Positions 34,058 to 43,066 of a stretch of 64,000 nucleotides of DNA are shown piece after piece. Both the position numbers and the translations under genes were made by a program. Each line of letters opens with the position of its first letter. Position 1 is the stretch's first letter. The stretch is taken from positions 141,646-205,645 of the forward strand of contig DASRAU010000024.1 in the NCBI GenBank assembly GCA_035638075.1. The letters run 5' to 3'. Source of the DNA: DASRAU01 sp035638075 (GTDB lineage: Bacteria; Acidobacteriota; Polarisedimenticolia; Gp22-AA2). The notes under the pieces are model-generated. The model was not told where the DNA came from. It saw only the letters and a list, made by a program, of their open reading frames with translations, and searched no databases.

Positions 34058-34559
34058 AGGCCCGCGCCGGGCTCTGCACCCCGGTCGGAAGGGGCGGACG
34101 ATCGACGGGGACCGGCGGCCGCCCCAGTCCGCGCCAGCCGCGATAGCTCGACCAGCGCCACTCCGAGGGCTCTCCCACGAGCCCCATCAGCACGGGCAGC
34201 CGGTGCAGGAAATCCACCCGGCGCAGCAGCGTCCTGCCTCCTCCCACCGGCACGACTCCCGCGGCGTCGCGCAGCACCGGGCCCGGCCAGCGCGTGCGCC
34301 ACTCGAGCTCCCTCCCGAGTCGCGAGCGCAGCCGCTGCGCCAGCCGCTCGGCCGAGTCGGGCGTCCCGTCGGAGGTCGCGACGATCAGCCGGGCGCGATC
34401 CGGCAGGACGACGAAGGCGTAGAGGCGGAAATCCAGGCGCCGGTGGAGGCGCGCCAGGACGCGGCAGAAAACCGCCGCGTGCGAGCCGGCCAGCGCCGGC
34501 CTCTGGCCGATGGTGGAGAAGGAAAGAAGAAAAGCGTCGTTGTCTGCGGCCGATCCCAT
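34047..34559 (-). CDS. REP-associated tyrosine transposase-like protein, HUH motif lost
   Basis: Protein of 170 residues with the Y1 transposase/RAYT layout: RLYAFVVLPD near residue 45, a helical middle, and the family C-terminal block DFLHRLPVLMGLVGEPSEWRWSSYRGW (compare HxNPVRAGLVxxPxxWxWSSYR). In active members LPDHxHLL carries the HUH metal-binding pair; here it is LPDRARLIV, so both His are Arg (55 and 57). The helix that usually holds the catalytic Tyr (RSRLGRELEWRTRW) has none. It is therefore probably inactive as a nuclease: either a decaying element or a domesticated DNA-binding protein. An inverted repeat lies 100 bases upstream. Confidence 0.75.
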   Translation of the reverse strand: MGSAADNDAFLLSFSTIGQRPALAGSHAAVFCRVLARLHRRLDFRLYAFVVLPDRARLIVATSDGTPDSAERLAQRLRSRLGRELEWRTRWPGPVLRDAAGVVPVGGGRTLLRRVDFLHRLPVLMGLVGEPSEWRWSSYRGWRGLGRPPVPVDRPPLPTGVQSPARAFSG

Positions 34560-34658
34560 GGCGTCCCCCCCGCGGCTCCCCGGCGCCGGCGTGCGGCGGG
34601 AGGATCAATGCAAGAGGGATGCGCAGCGCAACGCGATGCGGCAATGCGATGCGCCGCG

Positions 34659-34694
34659 CGGCGTCCGCCCGGCCACCGGCCGTGACGGACGCCG
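34659..34694. repeat. Perfect 9-bp inverted repeat, REP-like
   Basis: CGGCGTCCG (34659-34667) pairs with CGGACGCCG (34686-34694); the loop can add an inner CGGCC/GGCCG stem. It lies in the 159-base gap between the transposase-like gene and the YtxH gene, right after the stop of the latter on the minus strand. It may be its transcription terminator (no T-run) or a REP-type palindrome linked to the transposase-like gene. The rest of the gap holds short GCGATGCG-like repeats and no gene. Confidence 0.5.
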
Positions 34695-34718
34695 CAACGG
34701 CGTTCGCCGGCGTTCAGT

Positions 34719-35015
34719 TCAGTCGCGCTGGAGGGCGGCTTCGAACGCGTCCTTGGCCGCGTCGACCGCCCGCTCCCAGGAGTCGCCCAAGGTGCCCTGG
34801 ATCTGCTCCGCGCCGCGGCGGGCCTTCTTCGAGACGTCGCGCGCGGCGCCCGCCACCTTGCGCCGTGTCTCCACGCCGGGCGCGGGCGCGTACAGCAGCG
34901 CCACCGCGGCGCCGACCGCGGCGCCGGCGATGAAGGCCACCATGACGCCGCCGATCCCGGTGCCGGTGCTCTCGTCCTCGACCGGGGCCCAGTCGTGCTC
35001 GTACTCAGTGGTCAT
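34719..35015 (-). CDS. YtxH-domain membrane protein (first copy)
   Basis: Protein of 98 residues. A Gly/Ala-rich helix (MVAFIAGAAVGAAVALLYAP) with small-residue spacing and a following basic amphipathic helix (GVETRRKVAGAARDVSKKA) match the YtxH domain, found in small stress-related membrane proteins of many bacteria. It overlaps the paralogous gene before it by 11 bases, and both follow a DUF948 gene, a common trio. Exact function unknown; envelope stress or membrane organisation is suggested by the family. Confidence 0.8.
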   Translation of the reverse strand: MTTEYEHDWAPVEDESTGTGIGGVMVAFIAGAAVGAAVALLYAPAPGVETRRKVAGAARDVSKKARRGAEQIQGTLGDSWERAVDAAKDAFEAALQRD

Positions 35016-35304
35016 ACTTGTCCTCCTGGTTCGTCATCCGGGCGTTCTGCGAGGAGGAGCCCATCTCCGGCTCCAGCGCCTCCTGGACGTCCTCGACCAC
35101 CCGGCCGAACTTCTCGCGTCCCTGCTCGAAGCGCTTGCGCGCTTCGCGCGTCGCCTCCTTCGTGAACTTCTTCATCCTGGCGCGCGTTTCGGACCCGGCC
35201 GCGGGAGCGAACAGGAGGGCTGCGACGGCGCCGACGGCGGCGCCGAGGAGGAAGGCGGTGAAGGGGCTGCCGGAACGGCGATCGGGATAGTAGTCAGTAT
35301 TCAT
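35005..35304 (-). CDS. YtxH-domain membrane protein (second copy)
   Basis: Protein of 99 residues, paralogue of its downstream neighbour. The helix FTAFLLGAAVGAVAALLFAPAAGSETR and the charged tail KKFTKEATREARKRFEQGREKFGR are typical YtxH. It overlaps the DUF948 gene by 11 bases and the other YtxH gene by 11 bases, so the three are translationally coupled. Confidence 0.8.
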   Translation of the reverse strand: MNTDYYPDRRSGSPFTAFLLGAAVGAVAALLFAPAAGSETRARMKKFTKEATREARKRFEQGREKFGRVVEDVQEALEPEMGSSSQNARMTNQEDKYDH

Positions 35305-35803
35305 AGCGGTCCTCTGAGACGGCGGCCCGGGTGTTCGGCGGCTCCGAACCGGGCGGCTCGCTGGAAAGGTTGGGTTCGAGTTCCTGGTCTTCCGTGTCGT
35401 TTCCGGCCGGCTCCGCGGGCCGGTTCCGCCGACGCGCCCAGAAGGCGCTGAGGCCCGCGAAGAGAGCCGGCCCGACGGCGCCGGCCACGCTGCTGAAGCG
35501 ATGAACCGATTTCCTCACGTGGTGAAGCGATTGCCCAATCCCCACCACCTGGTCGACCACGGGCCGCAGGCGATCCGTCTGCGATTCGATGGTGGTGGCG
35601 ATGCGATTGAGGCGCGCGGTCACGTCGGTGAGCTCCTTCAGGGCGTGGTCGACCCTCGGCCCCAGCGCGTCGATCTGGCGGCGCGCGCTCTTCAAGGTCT
35701 GCGCCGCCTGGTGGAGCACCGGGACGATGGCCCCGACGAGAATTCCGATGGCCCCGACGAGAATTCCGAGGAGGATGAGTCCGACGACTGAGGCAGTGGA
35801 CAT
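35294..35803 (-). CDS. DUF948-like membrane protein
   Basis: Protein of 169 residues. One N-terminal membrane helix (about 6-26) is followed by a coiled coil (LHQAAQTLKSARRQIDALGPRVDHALKELTDVTARLNRIATTIES), a second short hydrophobic segment (AGAVGPALFAGLSAFWA) and a polar tail. This matches DUF948 proteins that accompany YtxH genes. ATG 35803 is preferred over 35812 because AAGGAGA then has normal spacing. An exact 21-base tandem duplication inside the membrane helix encodes ILVGAI twice. Confidence 0.75.
   Translation of the reverse strand: MSTASVVGLILLGILVGAIGILVGAIVPVLHQAAQTLKSARRQIDALGPRVDHALKELTDVTARLNRIATTIESQTDRLRPVVDQVVGIGQSLHHVRKSVHRFSSVAGAVGPALFAGLSAFWARRRNRPAEPAGNDTEDQELEPNLSSEPPGSEPPNTRAAVSEDRYEY
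35726..35767. repeat. Exact 21-bp tandem duplication inside the DUF948 gene
   Basis: Two identical 21-base units (35726-35746 and 35747-35767) stand head to tail and keep the frame, lengthening the membrane helix by seven residues (LVGAIGI unit). Such in-frame repeats arise by slippage and can vary between strains. Confidence 0.85.
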
Positions 35804-35840
35804 GTGATGCATTCTCCTTGTCGACGACTGTACCAGACGA

Positions 35841-37469
35841 TCAGAGAGAAGCTGTAATGCCCCGTTCGAGGGTCGGCAAGTCGGGCGCCGGGGCCCCGGG
35901 CGCGATCACGGCGTGCCGTCCCCGCCCCGGCTCGGGGCGCGGGAAGTCGGATCTCCAATGGCTGCCGCGACTTTCCTCGCGTCGCAGGGCGCTCTCGGCG
36001 ACCAACCGGCCGACGAACAGGAGATTCCGGGCCTCGAGGCCGGGACGCAGCGGCGGGCGCGGCGCCAAACCTGACTCGAGATTCAGGATCGTTCTGACGG
36101 TCCGGCGCAGGCCTTCCGCATCGCGCAGCAGGCCGACGTCTTTCCACATCACCTCGCGCAGCCGCGCCACGACGTCCTCCGCCGCCCCGGCCTCGATCGA
36201 TCGCACCGCCTCGCCGAGCCGCGCCGCGGCGTCGCCTTTCGCGGCGGGGTCCGGAAGGATCCCTCCCGTGCCTTCGAGGATGCGGTCCTGCACCACCGCC
36301 GCGCCGGCGCGCGCGCCGAAGACGAGGCCTTCGAGCAGCGAGTTGCTCGCCAGGCGGTTCGCGCCGTGCACGCCGGTGCAGGCGACCTCCCCCGCGGCGT
36401 ACAGCCCCGGGATGGCGGTGCGTCCCATGAGATCGGTCTTCACCCCGCCCATCATGAAATGGGCGCAGGGCGCGACCGGGAGCGGATCGCGCCCGATGTC
36501 GAGCCCGTGGGCCGCGCAGGTCGAGGCGATGCGCGGGAAGCGGGCGCGCACGGCGTCGGCCGGGAGATGGGTCATGTCGAGGAACACCGCGGCGGCGCCG
36601 GTGCTCCGCATGACCTCGAAGATGCCTCGCGCCACGATGTCGCGCGGCGCGAGATCGCCGCGCGGGTCGAACTCCGTCATGAAGGGCCGCCCTTGCCCGT
36701 CCACGAGGCGTCCCCCCTCCCCGCGCATCGCCTCCGACAAGAGGAAGCGCGGCGCGCCCGACACCATGAGGGCGGTGGGATGGAACTGCACGAACTCCAG
36801 GTCCATCATCTCGGCGCCGGCGCGATAGGCCATCGCGGCGCCATCACCCGTCGCCTGCGGCGGGTTGGTGGTCTCGCGGTAGATCATCCCGGCACCGCCG
36901 GTGGCGAGAAGCACGGCGGGCGCCCGCAGGAGCATCACCCGGTCGCGGTCCTCGTCGAGCGCCAGAAGTCCCGCGATGCGCCCCCCCTGCAGGACCAGGT
37001 CGATGGAGAAGGTGCGCGGCAGGAGCGTCACCCCCTCCATCGTCTTCGCCTTCTCCACCAGCGCCCGGACGATCTCGCGGCCGGTGGAATCCCCCTGGGC
37101 GCGCAGGATGCGGCGCTTGCTGTGCGCCGCCTCGCGCGCCAGGGCCAGGCGGCTCCCCTCGCGGTCGAAGCGCGCTCCCCACTCGATGAGTTCGAGGGCG
37201 CGCGCCGGCCCTTCCTCGACGAGCACCCGCACCGCCGCCTCGTTGCACAGCCCGTCGCCGGCGGCGAGCGTGTCTTCGTAATGCAGGGCCAGCTCGTCGT
37301 CTTCCGAGAGGACGGCGGCGATCCCGCCCTGGGCCTTGTCGGACGAGGAGTCGGTGGCGGAGTCCTTGGTCAGGAGCGCGGCGCGCCGCCCCGCCCCGGC
37401 CACCGCGATGGCCGCGCGCAGGCCGGCGATGCCGCTGCCGACGATGAGGAGGTCGAAATCCGCCTGCAT
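35841..37469 (-). CDS. nadB: L-aspartate oxidase
   Basis: FAD enzyme of 542 residues that oxidises L-aspartate to iminoaspartate, the first step of de novo NAD synthesis. The dinucleotide motif is IVGSGIAGLRAAI at the N-terminus, SSSDKAQGGIAAVL follows, and the substrate region has EFVQFHPTAL and PVAPCAHFMMGGVKTD. The FAD end-motif HGANRLASNSLLEGLVFG is intact and the C-terminal helical domain ends with LRREESRGSHWRSDFP, which separates NadB from succinate dehydrogenase. NadA and NadC are not in the window. Confidence 0.95.
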   Translation of the reverse strand: MQADFDLLIVGSGIAGLRAAIAVAGAGRRAALLTKDSATDSSSDKAQGGIAAVLSEDDELALHYEDTLAAGDGLCNEAAVRVLVEEGPARALELIEWGARFDREGSRLALAREAAHSKRRILRAQGDSTGREIVRALVEKAKTMEGVTLLPRTFSIDLVLQGGRIAGLLALDEDRDRVMLLRAPAVLLATGGAGMIYRETTNPPQATGDGAAMAYRAGAEMMDLEFVQFHPTALMVSGAPRFLLSEAMRGEGGRLVDGQGRPFMTEFDPRGDLAPRDIVARGIFEVMRSTGAAAVFLDMTHLPADAVRARFPRIASTCAAHGLDIGRDPLPVAPCAHFMMGGVKTDLMGRTAIPGLYAAGEVACTGVHGANRLASNSLLEGLVFGARAGAAVVQDRILEGTGGILPDPAAKGDAAARLGEAVRSIEAGAAEDVVARLREVMWKDVGLLRDAEGLRRTVRTILNLESGLAPRPPLRPGLEARNLLFVGRLVAESALRREESRGSHWRSDFPRPEPGRGRHAVIAPGAPAPDLPTLERGITASL

Positions 37470-37569
37470 CTCCGGAGTCTACCCGTTTGACAGCCGCGTC
37501 CGCCGCTCCCTATGATGCGGCCCTTCGCGACGCGGCAGCGCGACGCGAAAGGGGCCAACTCCACCCGCC

Positions 37570-39501
37570 ATGCCGGAAGCACCCGTCGCGACGCCGCTCC
37601 AGGGCGTCTTCGCCCCGCGCCTCGTCGCGCGTCTCCACCGTGAACGCTTCGAGGGGACGCTGCGCCTGCACGGCGGCGGAGCGACGCGCGTCCTCTACTT
37701 CCGGCGCGGGGAGATTGCCTCGGCCGCCAGCAACGCCGATGAGGATCGCCTGCCCAGCATCCTCATCCGCGAGGGCCGCCTCACCGGACCCCAGGTCGAG
37801 ATGGCGCGCTCGAAGCAGCGCCCCGGCGTGTCGCTCGGAAAGACGCTGATCGAGCTCGGGTTCCTGACCCCGGCGGAGCTCCTGGCCGGGGCGCGGCGCC
37901 AGGTCCGGCAGATCCTCGCGGCCGCGTTCGCGCTGCGCGAAGGGACGAGCCAGGAAGCGCCGGGCCCGCTGCCTCCCGAGGTGACGGTCCTGGGGCTGCC
38001 GGTGCGACGGCTCATCTTCGACGCGCTGCTCGAAGCGGGAGACCGCCAGGCGGTCGTGCGCGAGATGGGCTCGATGGAGACGGTCTACCGCCCCACCGGC
38101 GACCTGGACCAGGCGGTGGCGGGGATGCGCCTGGAGCCCGCGCACGAAGAGGTCGCGGCTCTCGTGGACGGCGAGGCGACGCTCCGGGAGATCAGCGGGC
38201 GCGTCCGGCTCGACGACCTGACCGTGAGCAAGATCGTCCTCGGGCTCGAGATCCTCGGTCTCGTGGAGCGCGCGTCTCCGCTGGAAGAGCCGCTCCCGCA
38301 GGGACGCCGCATCCCGGTGCTCGTCGAGGACGACGAAGCCGAAGAGGTCGTGCCCCGCGTCGAAGCGGTCGTGGTGGCGGCGCCGGCCGTGTCGATCGCT
38401 CCGGCCGTGGCCATCGCGCCGGCGCCACCCGCCTTCCTGGCACCGGCGCCGGAAGCCGGGGACACGCAGGAACAAGAGGAGGAGGACACGCCGGGCGCTG
38501 CGGAAGAGCCTCCGGCGTTCATGGCCGAGCCGGCACCGATGCCCCTCGCGCCGGACCCATACTCCCGGCCGCCGGTCGCCGCGGCCCCTCCCGCCTTCGC
38601 GAGAACCTCGTCCTACGAGGAGGATGAGGAAGAGGATCTCCCCCTGATTCCTCCGGGCGAGCTTCCCGCCTTCGCCGCACCGGCCAACGCCCCGACCGGC
38701 TGGACCGTGGATCCCGAAACCGGCGAGAAGGTTCACATGGGGCCGATCGAGCTGACCTTCGACGGTCCCGTGGTGCCGCCGGACAAGAGGGCCGTTTCGC
38801 GCGGGCGCCTGGCCCTTGCCGCGTCCGCGGTGGGACTGGTCGCCGCGGCGGTCCTGGGGTTCTTCGTTCTGCGCGGCGGAGGCGGCGCCGGGCGCGACGG
38901 CGATGAGGTCGCCTCGAATGCGGCCACCGCGGCGGCAGCGTCTGGGGATGGGGCGGCCACGGGAGACCCTGCGGCAGGCTCCGGGACGACTTCCCCCTCA
39001 CCCGAGCCGTCAGGTGAATCGTCCGGAACGGCGCCGAAAGAGACGGACGCCCCGCCGGCCCAGGCAACCGCACCCGCTCCGGCCGAGCCCACGGCACCTG
39101 CCCCGGCCGAGGCCGCCGCGCCGGAGACGGCCCCGGCTGCCGTCGCGGCCGGAGGACCCGGTTTCGGTTTCGGCCAGAGACTCCTCGATGCCGGGACGAT
39201 CGACCGCGCCGTCGAAACTTTCGGCCGCGCGCTGCAGCCGATTCCATCCGGGCGCTATACATTGCAGATGATGATTGCCTGCGAAGCGGAGACGGTCCGC
39301 AAGGCGCGCGCCGGCACGCGACCGGACGAGGGCCTGTTCGTCCTGCCGATCAGCGTCCGCGGCCGCGGCTGCTACCGCGTCCTGTGGGGTGTTTTCGACT
39401 CCCGTGACGAAGCGGCGAAGGCGACTGTTCCGACCTATTTCTCCTCCTCCGGCATCACCCCCGCGGTCGTCGCGATCGATCGTCTCCGCCCCCCGGCATA
39501 G
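37570..39501 (+). CDS. DUF4388 protein with membrane helix and C-terminal SPOR-like domain
   Basis: Protein of 643 residues. Residues 8-115 are a DUF4388/PatA-type domain (FEGTLRLHGGGATRVLYFRRGEIASAASNADEDRL). A helical region follows, then a long Pro/Ala/Glu linker, one membrane helix (about 417-435, ALAASAVGLVAAAVLGFFVLRGG), another low-complexity linker and a C-terminal domain (YTLQMMIACEAETVRKA, GCYRVLWGVFDSRDEAAKA) that looks like SPOR, which binds denuded peptidoglycan. The DUF4388 part would be cytosolic and the SPOR-like part periplasmic, so the protein may connect an internal signal to the wall. It is followed 4 bases later by the metalloprotease gene. Confidence 0.75.
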   Translation: MPEAPVATPLQGVFAPRLVARLHRERFEGTLRLHGGGATRVLYFRRGEIASAASNADEDRLPSILIREGRLTGPQVEMARSKQRPGVSLGKTLIELGFLTPAELLAGARRQVRQILAAAFALREGTSQEAPGPLPPEVTVLGLPVRRLIFDALLEAGDRQAVVREMGSMETVYRPTGDLDQAVAGMRLEPAHEEVAALVDGEATLREISGRVRLDDLTVSKIVLGLEILGLVERASPLEEPLPQGRRIPVLVEDDEAEEVVPRVEAVVVAAPAVSIAPAVAIAPAPPAFLAPAPEAGDTQEQEEEDTPGAAEEPPAFMAEPAPMPLAPDPYSRPPVAAAPPAFARTSSYEEDEEEDLPLIPPGELPAFAAPANAPTGWTVDPETGEKVHMGPIELTFDGPVVPPDKRAVSRGRLALAASAVGLVAAAVLGFFVLRGGGGAGRDGDEVASNAATAAAASGDGAATGDPAAGSGTTSPSPEPSGESSGTAPKETDAPPAQATAPAPAEPTAPAPAEAAAPETAPAAVAAGGPGFGFGQRLLDAGTIDRAVETFGRALQPIPSGRYTLQMMIACEAETVRKARAGTRPDEGLFVLPISVRGRGCYRVLWGVFDSRDEAAKATVPTYFSSSGITPAVVAIDRLRPPA

Positions 39502-39505
39502 GTCC

Positions 39506-40978
39506 ATGAAGGAGGCCGCGCGCCGGCGTGAGGGGCTCGCTATCGCCCGGCGCGTCCTGCCGGCGCTCGTCGTGATCCTCGCCGGTGTGGGCGCGGCGCA
39601 GGCCGAGATCGTGCGCCTGAAGAACGGCGGCACCATCGCCTGCGACACGATCGAGGATCGCGGCATCGACCTGGTCCTGCACGTCGGCAAGATGACCATC
39701 GTCGTCCCGAAGGGCGAGGTGGACCGCGTCGACAAGACAGCACCGGCGCCCGGAAGCGCCGCGGCTCCCACAGCGCCGTCCGGCTCCAGCGCGCCGAAGG
39801 GTGCGCCCGCAACGGCAGCGACACCACGCTCTCCCGTCGCGACCGGAGCGGCTCCGGCGATCGGGACGGCCCCCTCCGACGACCCGGCCGCCGATGCGGC
39901 GCGGCTCGACGATCTCCGCCGCCGCCTGGCCGGGCCGCCCGTGGCGCGGGACGAGAACCGCCGGCAGATCGTCGCCCTGCTCGATCGGATGGGCGAGCGC
40001 TCGCTCCTGGCCCGCCAGCCGGACGAGGCGCGCCGCCGCTTCGAAGAGGCGCTGGCCTGGGAGCCGGCCGACCTGCGCGCCCGTCGCGGACAGGCCGCCT
40101 CGCTCCTGATGCTCGACCGCACCCCCGAGGCACGCGTGGCTCTCGACCGGGCGCTTCTCGACACGCCGGCCGACGCCGACCTGAATTACCTGCTCGGCGA
40201 AACACTCGAGCGGCAGGGGCGCACGACCGACGCCATCACGGCCCTCGAGAAGTCCTACGCCGCCCATCCCACGCCGGCGGTGCGCGACCGGATCGACACG
40301 CTGCGGCGGCAGAACGGCATCGACGGCGATTACCGCCGCGCCGAGGCCGCCCGCTTCGTCCTGTCGTACGACGGCAGCCGCACCAGCCCCGACCTCGAGG
40401 CGGAGATCCTCGCCTACCTCGAAGGACAGTTTCCCGAGCTGGCGCTCGAATACGACTACACGCCCCCCGAGTCGATCGCCGTCATCCTTTATCCGGAGAA
40501 GGAGTTCTACGACGCGACGCAGACCGGCCCGGATGTCGCCGGGCTCTACGACGGCAAGGTGCGCGTGCCGATCGGCGGTCTGAAGCGCCTCGACACGCAG
40601 GCCCGCGAGGTGCTGCGTCACGAGCTGGCGCACGCCTTCATCACCGGCAAGAGCCGCGGCCTCGCTCCCCGCTGGCTGCAGGAGGGGCTGGCGCAGTGGG
40701 CCGAAGGGAAGCGTCCGATGGCGGGCAGCGAGACGGGCCTGGCCCGCGCCTACAAGGACGCGCCCGACCGCTGGCCTGGCGCCTTCAGTTACGAAACTGC
40801 ACTTTCCTTCACGGCCTGGCTGATGGCGCAGCACGGCGCGTCCGCCCTCAACGACGTGCTCGCGGCCATGGGACGCGGCGCACCGGCCGAACAGGCCGTC
40901 AAGGACGTCCTGCGGGTCTCCCTCCCCGATCTGAAGACCGCCTGGGGGGACGAACTCGTCCGGCAGCACTTGCCATAG
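39506..40978 (+). CDS. Secreted TPR protein with gluzincin-type metalloprotease domain (peptidase MA-like)
   Basis: Protein of 490 residues. A signal peptide (about 12-34) is followed by a small beta segment (EIVRLKNGGTIACDTIEDRG) also seen at the N-termini of other envelope proteins, a Pro/Ala linker, TPR repeats (about 155-260) and a C-terminal zinc protease domain. The active site reads VLRHELAHAFITG with HExxH-type His-Glu-(x2)-His, and the third ligand region is APRWLQEGLAQW, which is the gluzincin arrangement. It starts 4 bases after the DUF4388-SPOR gene, so the two are cotranscribed and may act together at the wall. Confidence 0.82.
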   Translation: MKEAARRREGLAIARRVLPALVVILAGVGAAQAEIVRLKNGGTIACDTIEDRGIDLVLHVGKMTIVVPKGEVDRVDKTAPAPGSAAAPTAPSGSSAPKGAPATAATPRSPVATGAAPAIGTAPSDDPAADAARLDDLRRRLAGPPVARDENRRQIVALLDRMGERSLLARQPDEARRRFEEALAWEPADLRARRGQAASLLMLDRTPEARVALDRALLDTPADADLNYLLGETLERQGRTTDAITALEKSYAAHPTPAVRDRIDTLRRQNGIDGDYRRAEAARFVLSYDGSRTSPDLEAEILAYLEGQFPELALEYDYTPPESIAVILYPEKEFYDATQTGPDVAGLYDGKVRVPIGGLKRLDTQAREVLRHELAHAFITGKSRGLAPRWLQEGLAQWAEGKRPMAGSETGLARAYKDAPDRWPGAFSYETALSFTAWLMAQHGASALNDVLAAMGRGAPAEQAVKDVLRVSLPDLKTAWGDELVRQHLP

Positions 40979-41068
40979 CGCACGGCGAAACCCAAGTTAT
41001 CTCCGCCCCATGCCCCGAGCGCAGGGCTGGGACGCGTGCGTCGTCGCCGCGCTGGAGGTGCTTCGCGG

Positions 41069-43066
41069 ATGAAGGGAGTCCTGGCCCAGCGGTGTCCCGC
41101 CGACATCCTGAGCGAGGTCCTGCGCCGGCAGATGTCCGGGATCCTCAGCCTGCGCCGCGGGACGGTGAACCGCCAGCTCTTCCTGGACGCCGGTTCGATC
41201 ATCCGCTTCGCCGCCAGCACCGCCGCGGACGAGAGCCTGGTCGCGTGGCTCCTCGAAAAGGGAGGCGTGACCGAGGCGCAGATCCGCGAGGCGACCGGCC
41301 GCAAGGAGCCGCACGAGCTCTTGGGGACTGTCCTCGTCCGCCTGGGGTCGCTCGACTCGGCGATGCTCGTCGAGCTCACCGAAGGTCACGTCCGGCGCGT
41401 CCTCGGCGGTGCGCTGCGCATGACCGACGGCGAATGGGAGTTCCAGCAGGGCGCGCTGCCGTTCCGCGACCAGCTCGATGCCGGCGTGCGCAGCGCCGAG
41501 GCGCTGCTCGAATGGACGAGAAGCCTGAGCGACGCCGACTGGATCCGCCGCCGCCTCGGCCCCATCGACGCCCGCGTGCATCGCGACCGCCGGCCGCCGG
41601 AAGGCTACCAGTCCATCCGGCTCAGCCCGGTCGAAGGCTTCATCATGTCGCGCGTCGACGGCGCCGCCACCATCCGCGAGATCATCATGGTCAGCCCGAC
41701 CGACGAAGAGAAGACGCTGGCAGCGCTGCTCGGCCTGTCGCTCTCCGGCATCCTCGAGCCGCCGCCCGGAAGCGAGCCGGCCTTCCCGCCGCCCGACCCG
41801 GCGGATCGCCGGGTGCCCACCGGTCCGCCGGCCGGGCCGTATTCCGCCGCGGCGCGGCCGGTCGTCACGATCCTGCCCGGAGCGGCAGCCGGGGCCGCTT
41901 CGACCGCAACGCCGTCCGGTGCGCCCGCGGTCGCGGCGGCCGCTGTTGCATCGCCCGCGGTTGCGACGCCCGCCCAGCCGCCCGCGATGCCGCCACCCAT
42001 GGCCGCTTCACCCACTTCGGCCGCGGAGCCTCTGCCTCGCCCTGCCGTCCCGCCGGCCGGTCAGGCCACGACGAGTCCGGTCGCGACCGCGCCGGCCGCG
42101 GCACCCAGACCGGAACCGGCGACGGCAACGGCTGCGAGTCCGGGCTCGCCGCCGGCGACGAGCGCCACCGGAGCCGCAGGCGCCACGGCCGCACCCGGTG
42201 CGCGTCCGGGCGGATCGCCCGCTCCCCCGGCAAAAGGAGTCCCGGGGGCCAGGCCGAAGGCGAAAGGGTTGCGTCCCGGCGCCCCGCGTCCGGCCGGCGC
42301 TCCCAAGCCCCGTCCGGTGCCGCCTCCGGCGGCCAAGCGCCCGCCCGAGCCGGCCGTACCCGCTCAGCCGGTGAACCTCGAGCAGGAGATGCTGACGCGC
42401 CACGCGGAGCTGACCAACCAGGACCTGTACCACGCGCTCGGCGTCGCCTCGACCGCCTCGACCGACGAGATCCGCCGCGCTTATTACTCCCTGGCGCGGC
42501 GCTTCCATCCCGACAAGTTCCGCGACGACGCGATCAAGGAGAAGGCGGAGCAGGTCTTCGCGCGCATCACCGAGGCGTACGCGACCCTCTCCGACCACGA
42601 CACGCGCGCCTACTACGACGGCGAGCTCGCGTCGCACCGCGGCGGCCACGAGCAGACCGCGTCCGACACCACCGACCTGGCACGTCAGAATTTCCGCCGC
42701 GGCCGCGACGAGCTCGACCGCGGCCGCTTCGCCGAGGCGCTGACCTTCCTGATGCACGCCTGCGAGCAGGATCCGAACAAGGGCGAGTACTTCGAGTACC
42801 TCGGCGCGGCGCAGGCGCGCAACCCCCGCCTGAAAAAGCAGGCGGAGGAGAGCCTGCTCAAGGCGATCGCGCTCAGCCCGACCAGCGCCACCGCCTACGT
42901 GCACCTCGCCGGGCTCTACGAGCGCGCCGGCGCCGCCGACAAGGCGAAAGACCTGTACCGCAAGGCGCTCGCCTGGGATCCGGACAACCCCGCCGCCAAG
43001 CGCGCCCTCGAAGGTGACCAGCAGCCGGCGAAGCGCGGCATCCTCGGGATCTTCGGACGCCGATGA
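41069..43066 (+). CDS. DUF4388 - J-domain - TPR protein
   Basis: Cytosolic protein of 665 residues. An N-terminal DUF4388 domain (LRRQMSGILSLRRGTVNRQLFLDAGSIIRFAAS) and helical extension run to about residue 240. About 200 residues of Pro/Ala linker follow, then a J domain with HPD at about residue 480 (LYHALGVASTASTDEIRRAYYSLARRFHPDKF) and C-terminal TPR repeats. The J domain would recruit a DnaK-type chaperone. The start at 41069 has an ideal GGAGGTG; the frame is open from a GTG at 41036. It overlaps the kinase gene by 4 bases. Confidence 0.85.
   Translation: MKGVLAQRCPADILSEVLRRQMSGILSLRRGTVNRQLFLDAGSIIRFAASTAADESLVAWLLEKGGVTEAQIREATGRKEPHELLGTVLVRLGSLDSAMLVELTEGHVRRVLGGALRMTDGEWEFQQGALPFRDQLDAGVRSAEALLEWTRSLSDADWIRRRLGPIDARVHRDRRPPEGYQSIRLSPVEGFIMSRVDGAATIREIIMVSPTDEEKTLAALLGLSLSGILEPPPGSEPAFPPPDPADRRVPTGPPAGPYSAAARPVVTILPGAAAGAASTATPSGAPAVAAAAVASPAVATPAQPPAMPPPMAASPTSAAEPLPRPAVPPAGQATTSPVATAPAAAPRPEPATATAASPGSPPATSATGAAGATAAPGARPGGSPAPPAKGVPGARPKAKGLRPGAPRPAGAPKPRPVPPPAAKRPPEPAVPAQPVNLEQEMLTRHAELTNQDLYHALGVASTASTDEIRRAYYSLARRFHPDKFRDDAIKEKAEQVFARITEAYATLSDHDTRAYYDGELASHRGGHEQTASDTTDLARQNFRRGRDELDRGRFAEALTFLMHACEQDPNKGEYFEYLGAAQARNPRLKKQAEESLLKAIALSPTSATAYVHLAGLYERAGAADKAKDLYRKALAWDPDNPAAKRALEGDQQPAKRGILGIFGRR

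Noticed and set aside
34560..34718. Possible CRISPR or tandem-repeat array from the GCGATGCG-like repeats
   Set aside because: Repeats are 8 bases or shorter, irregular, and without uniform spacers.
35360..35385. tRNA-like GGTTCGAGTTCC motif
   Set aside because: It sits inside the DUF948 coding region, and no acceptor or anticodon stem can be built around it.
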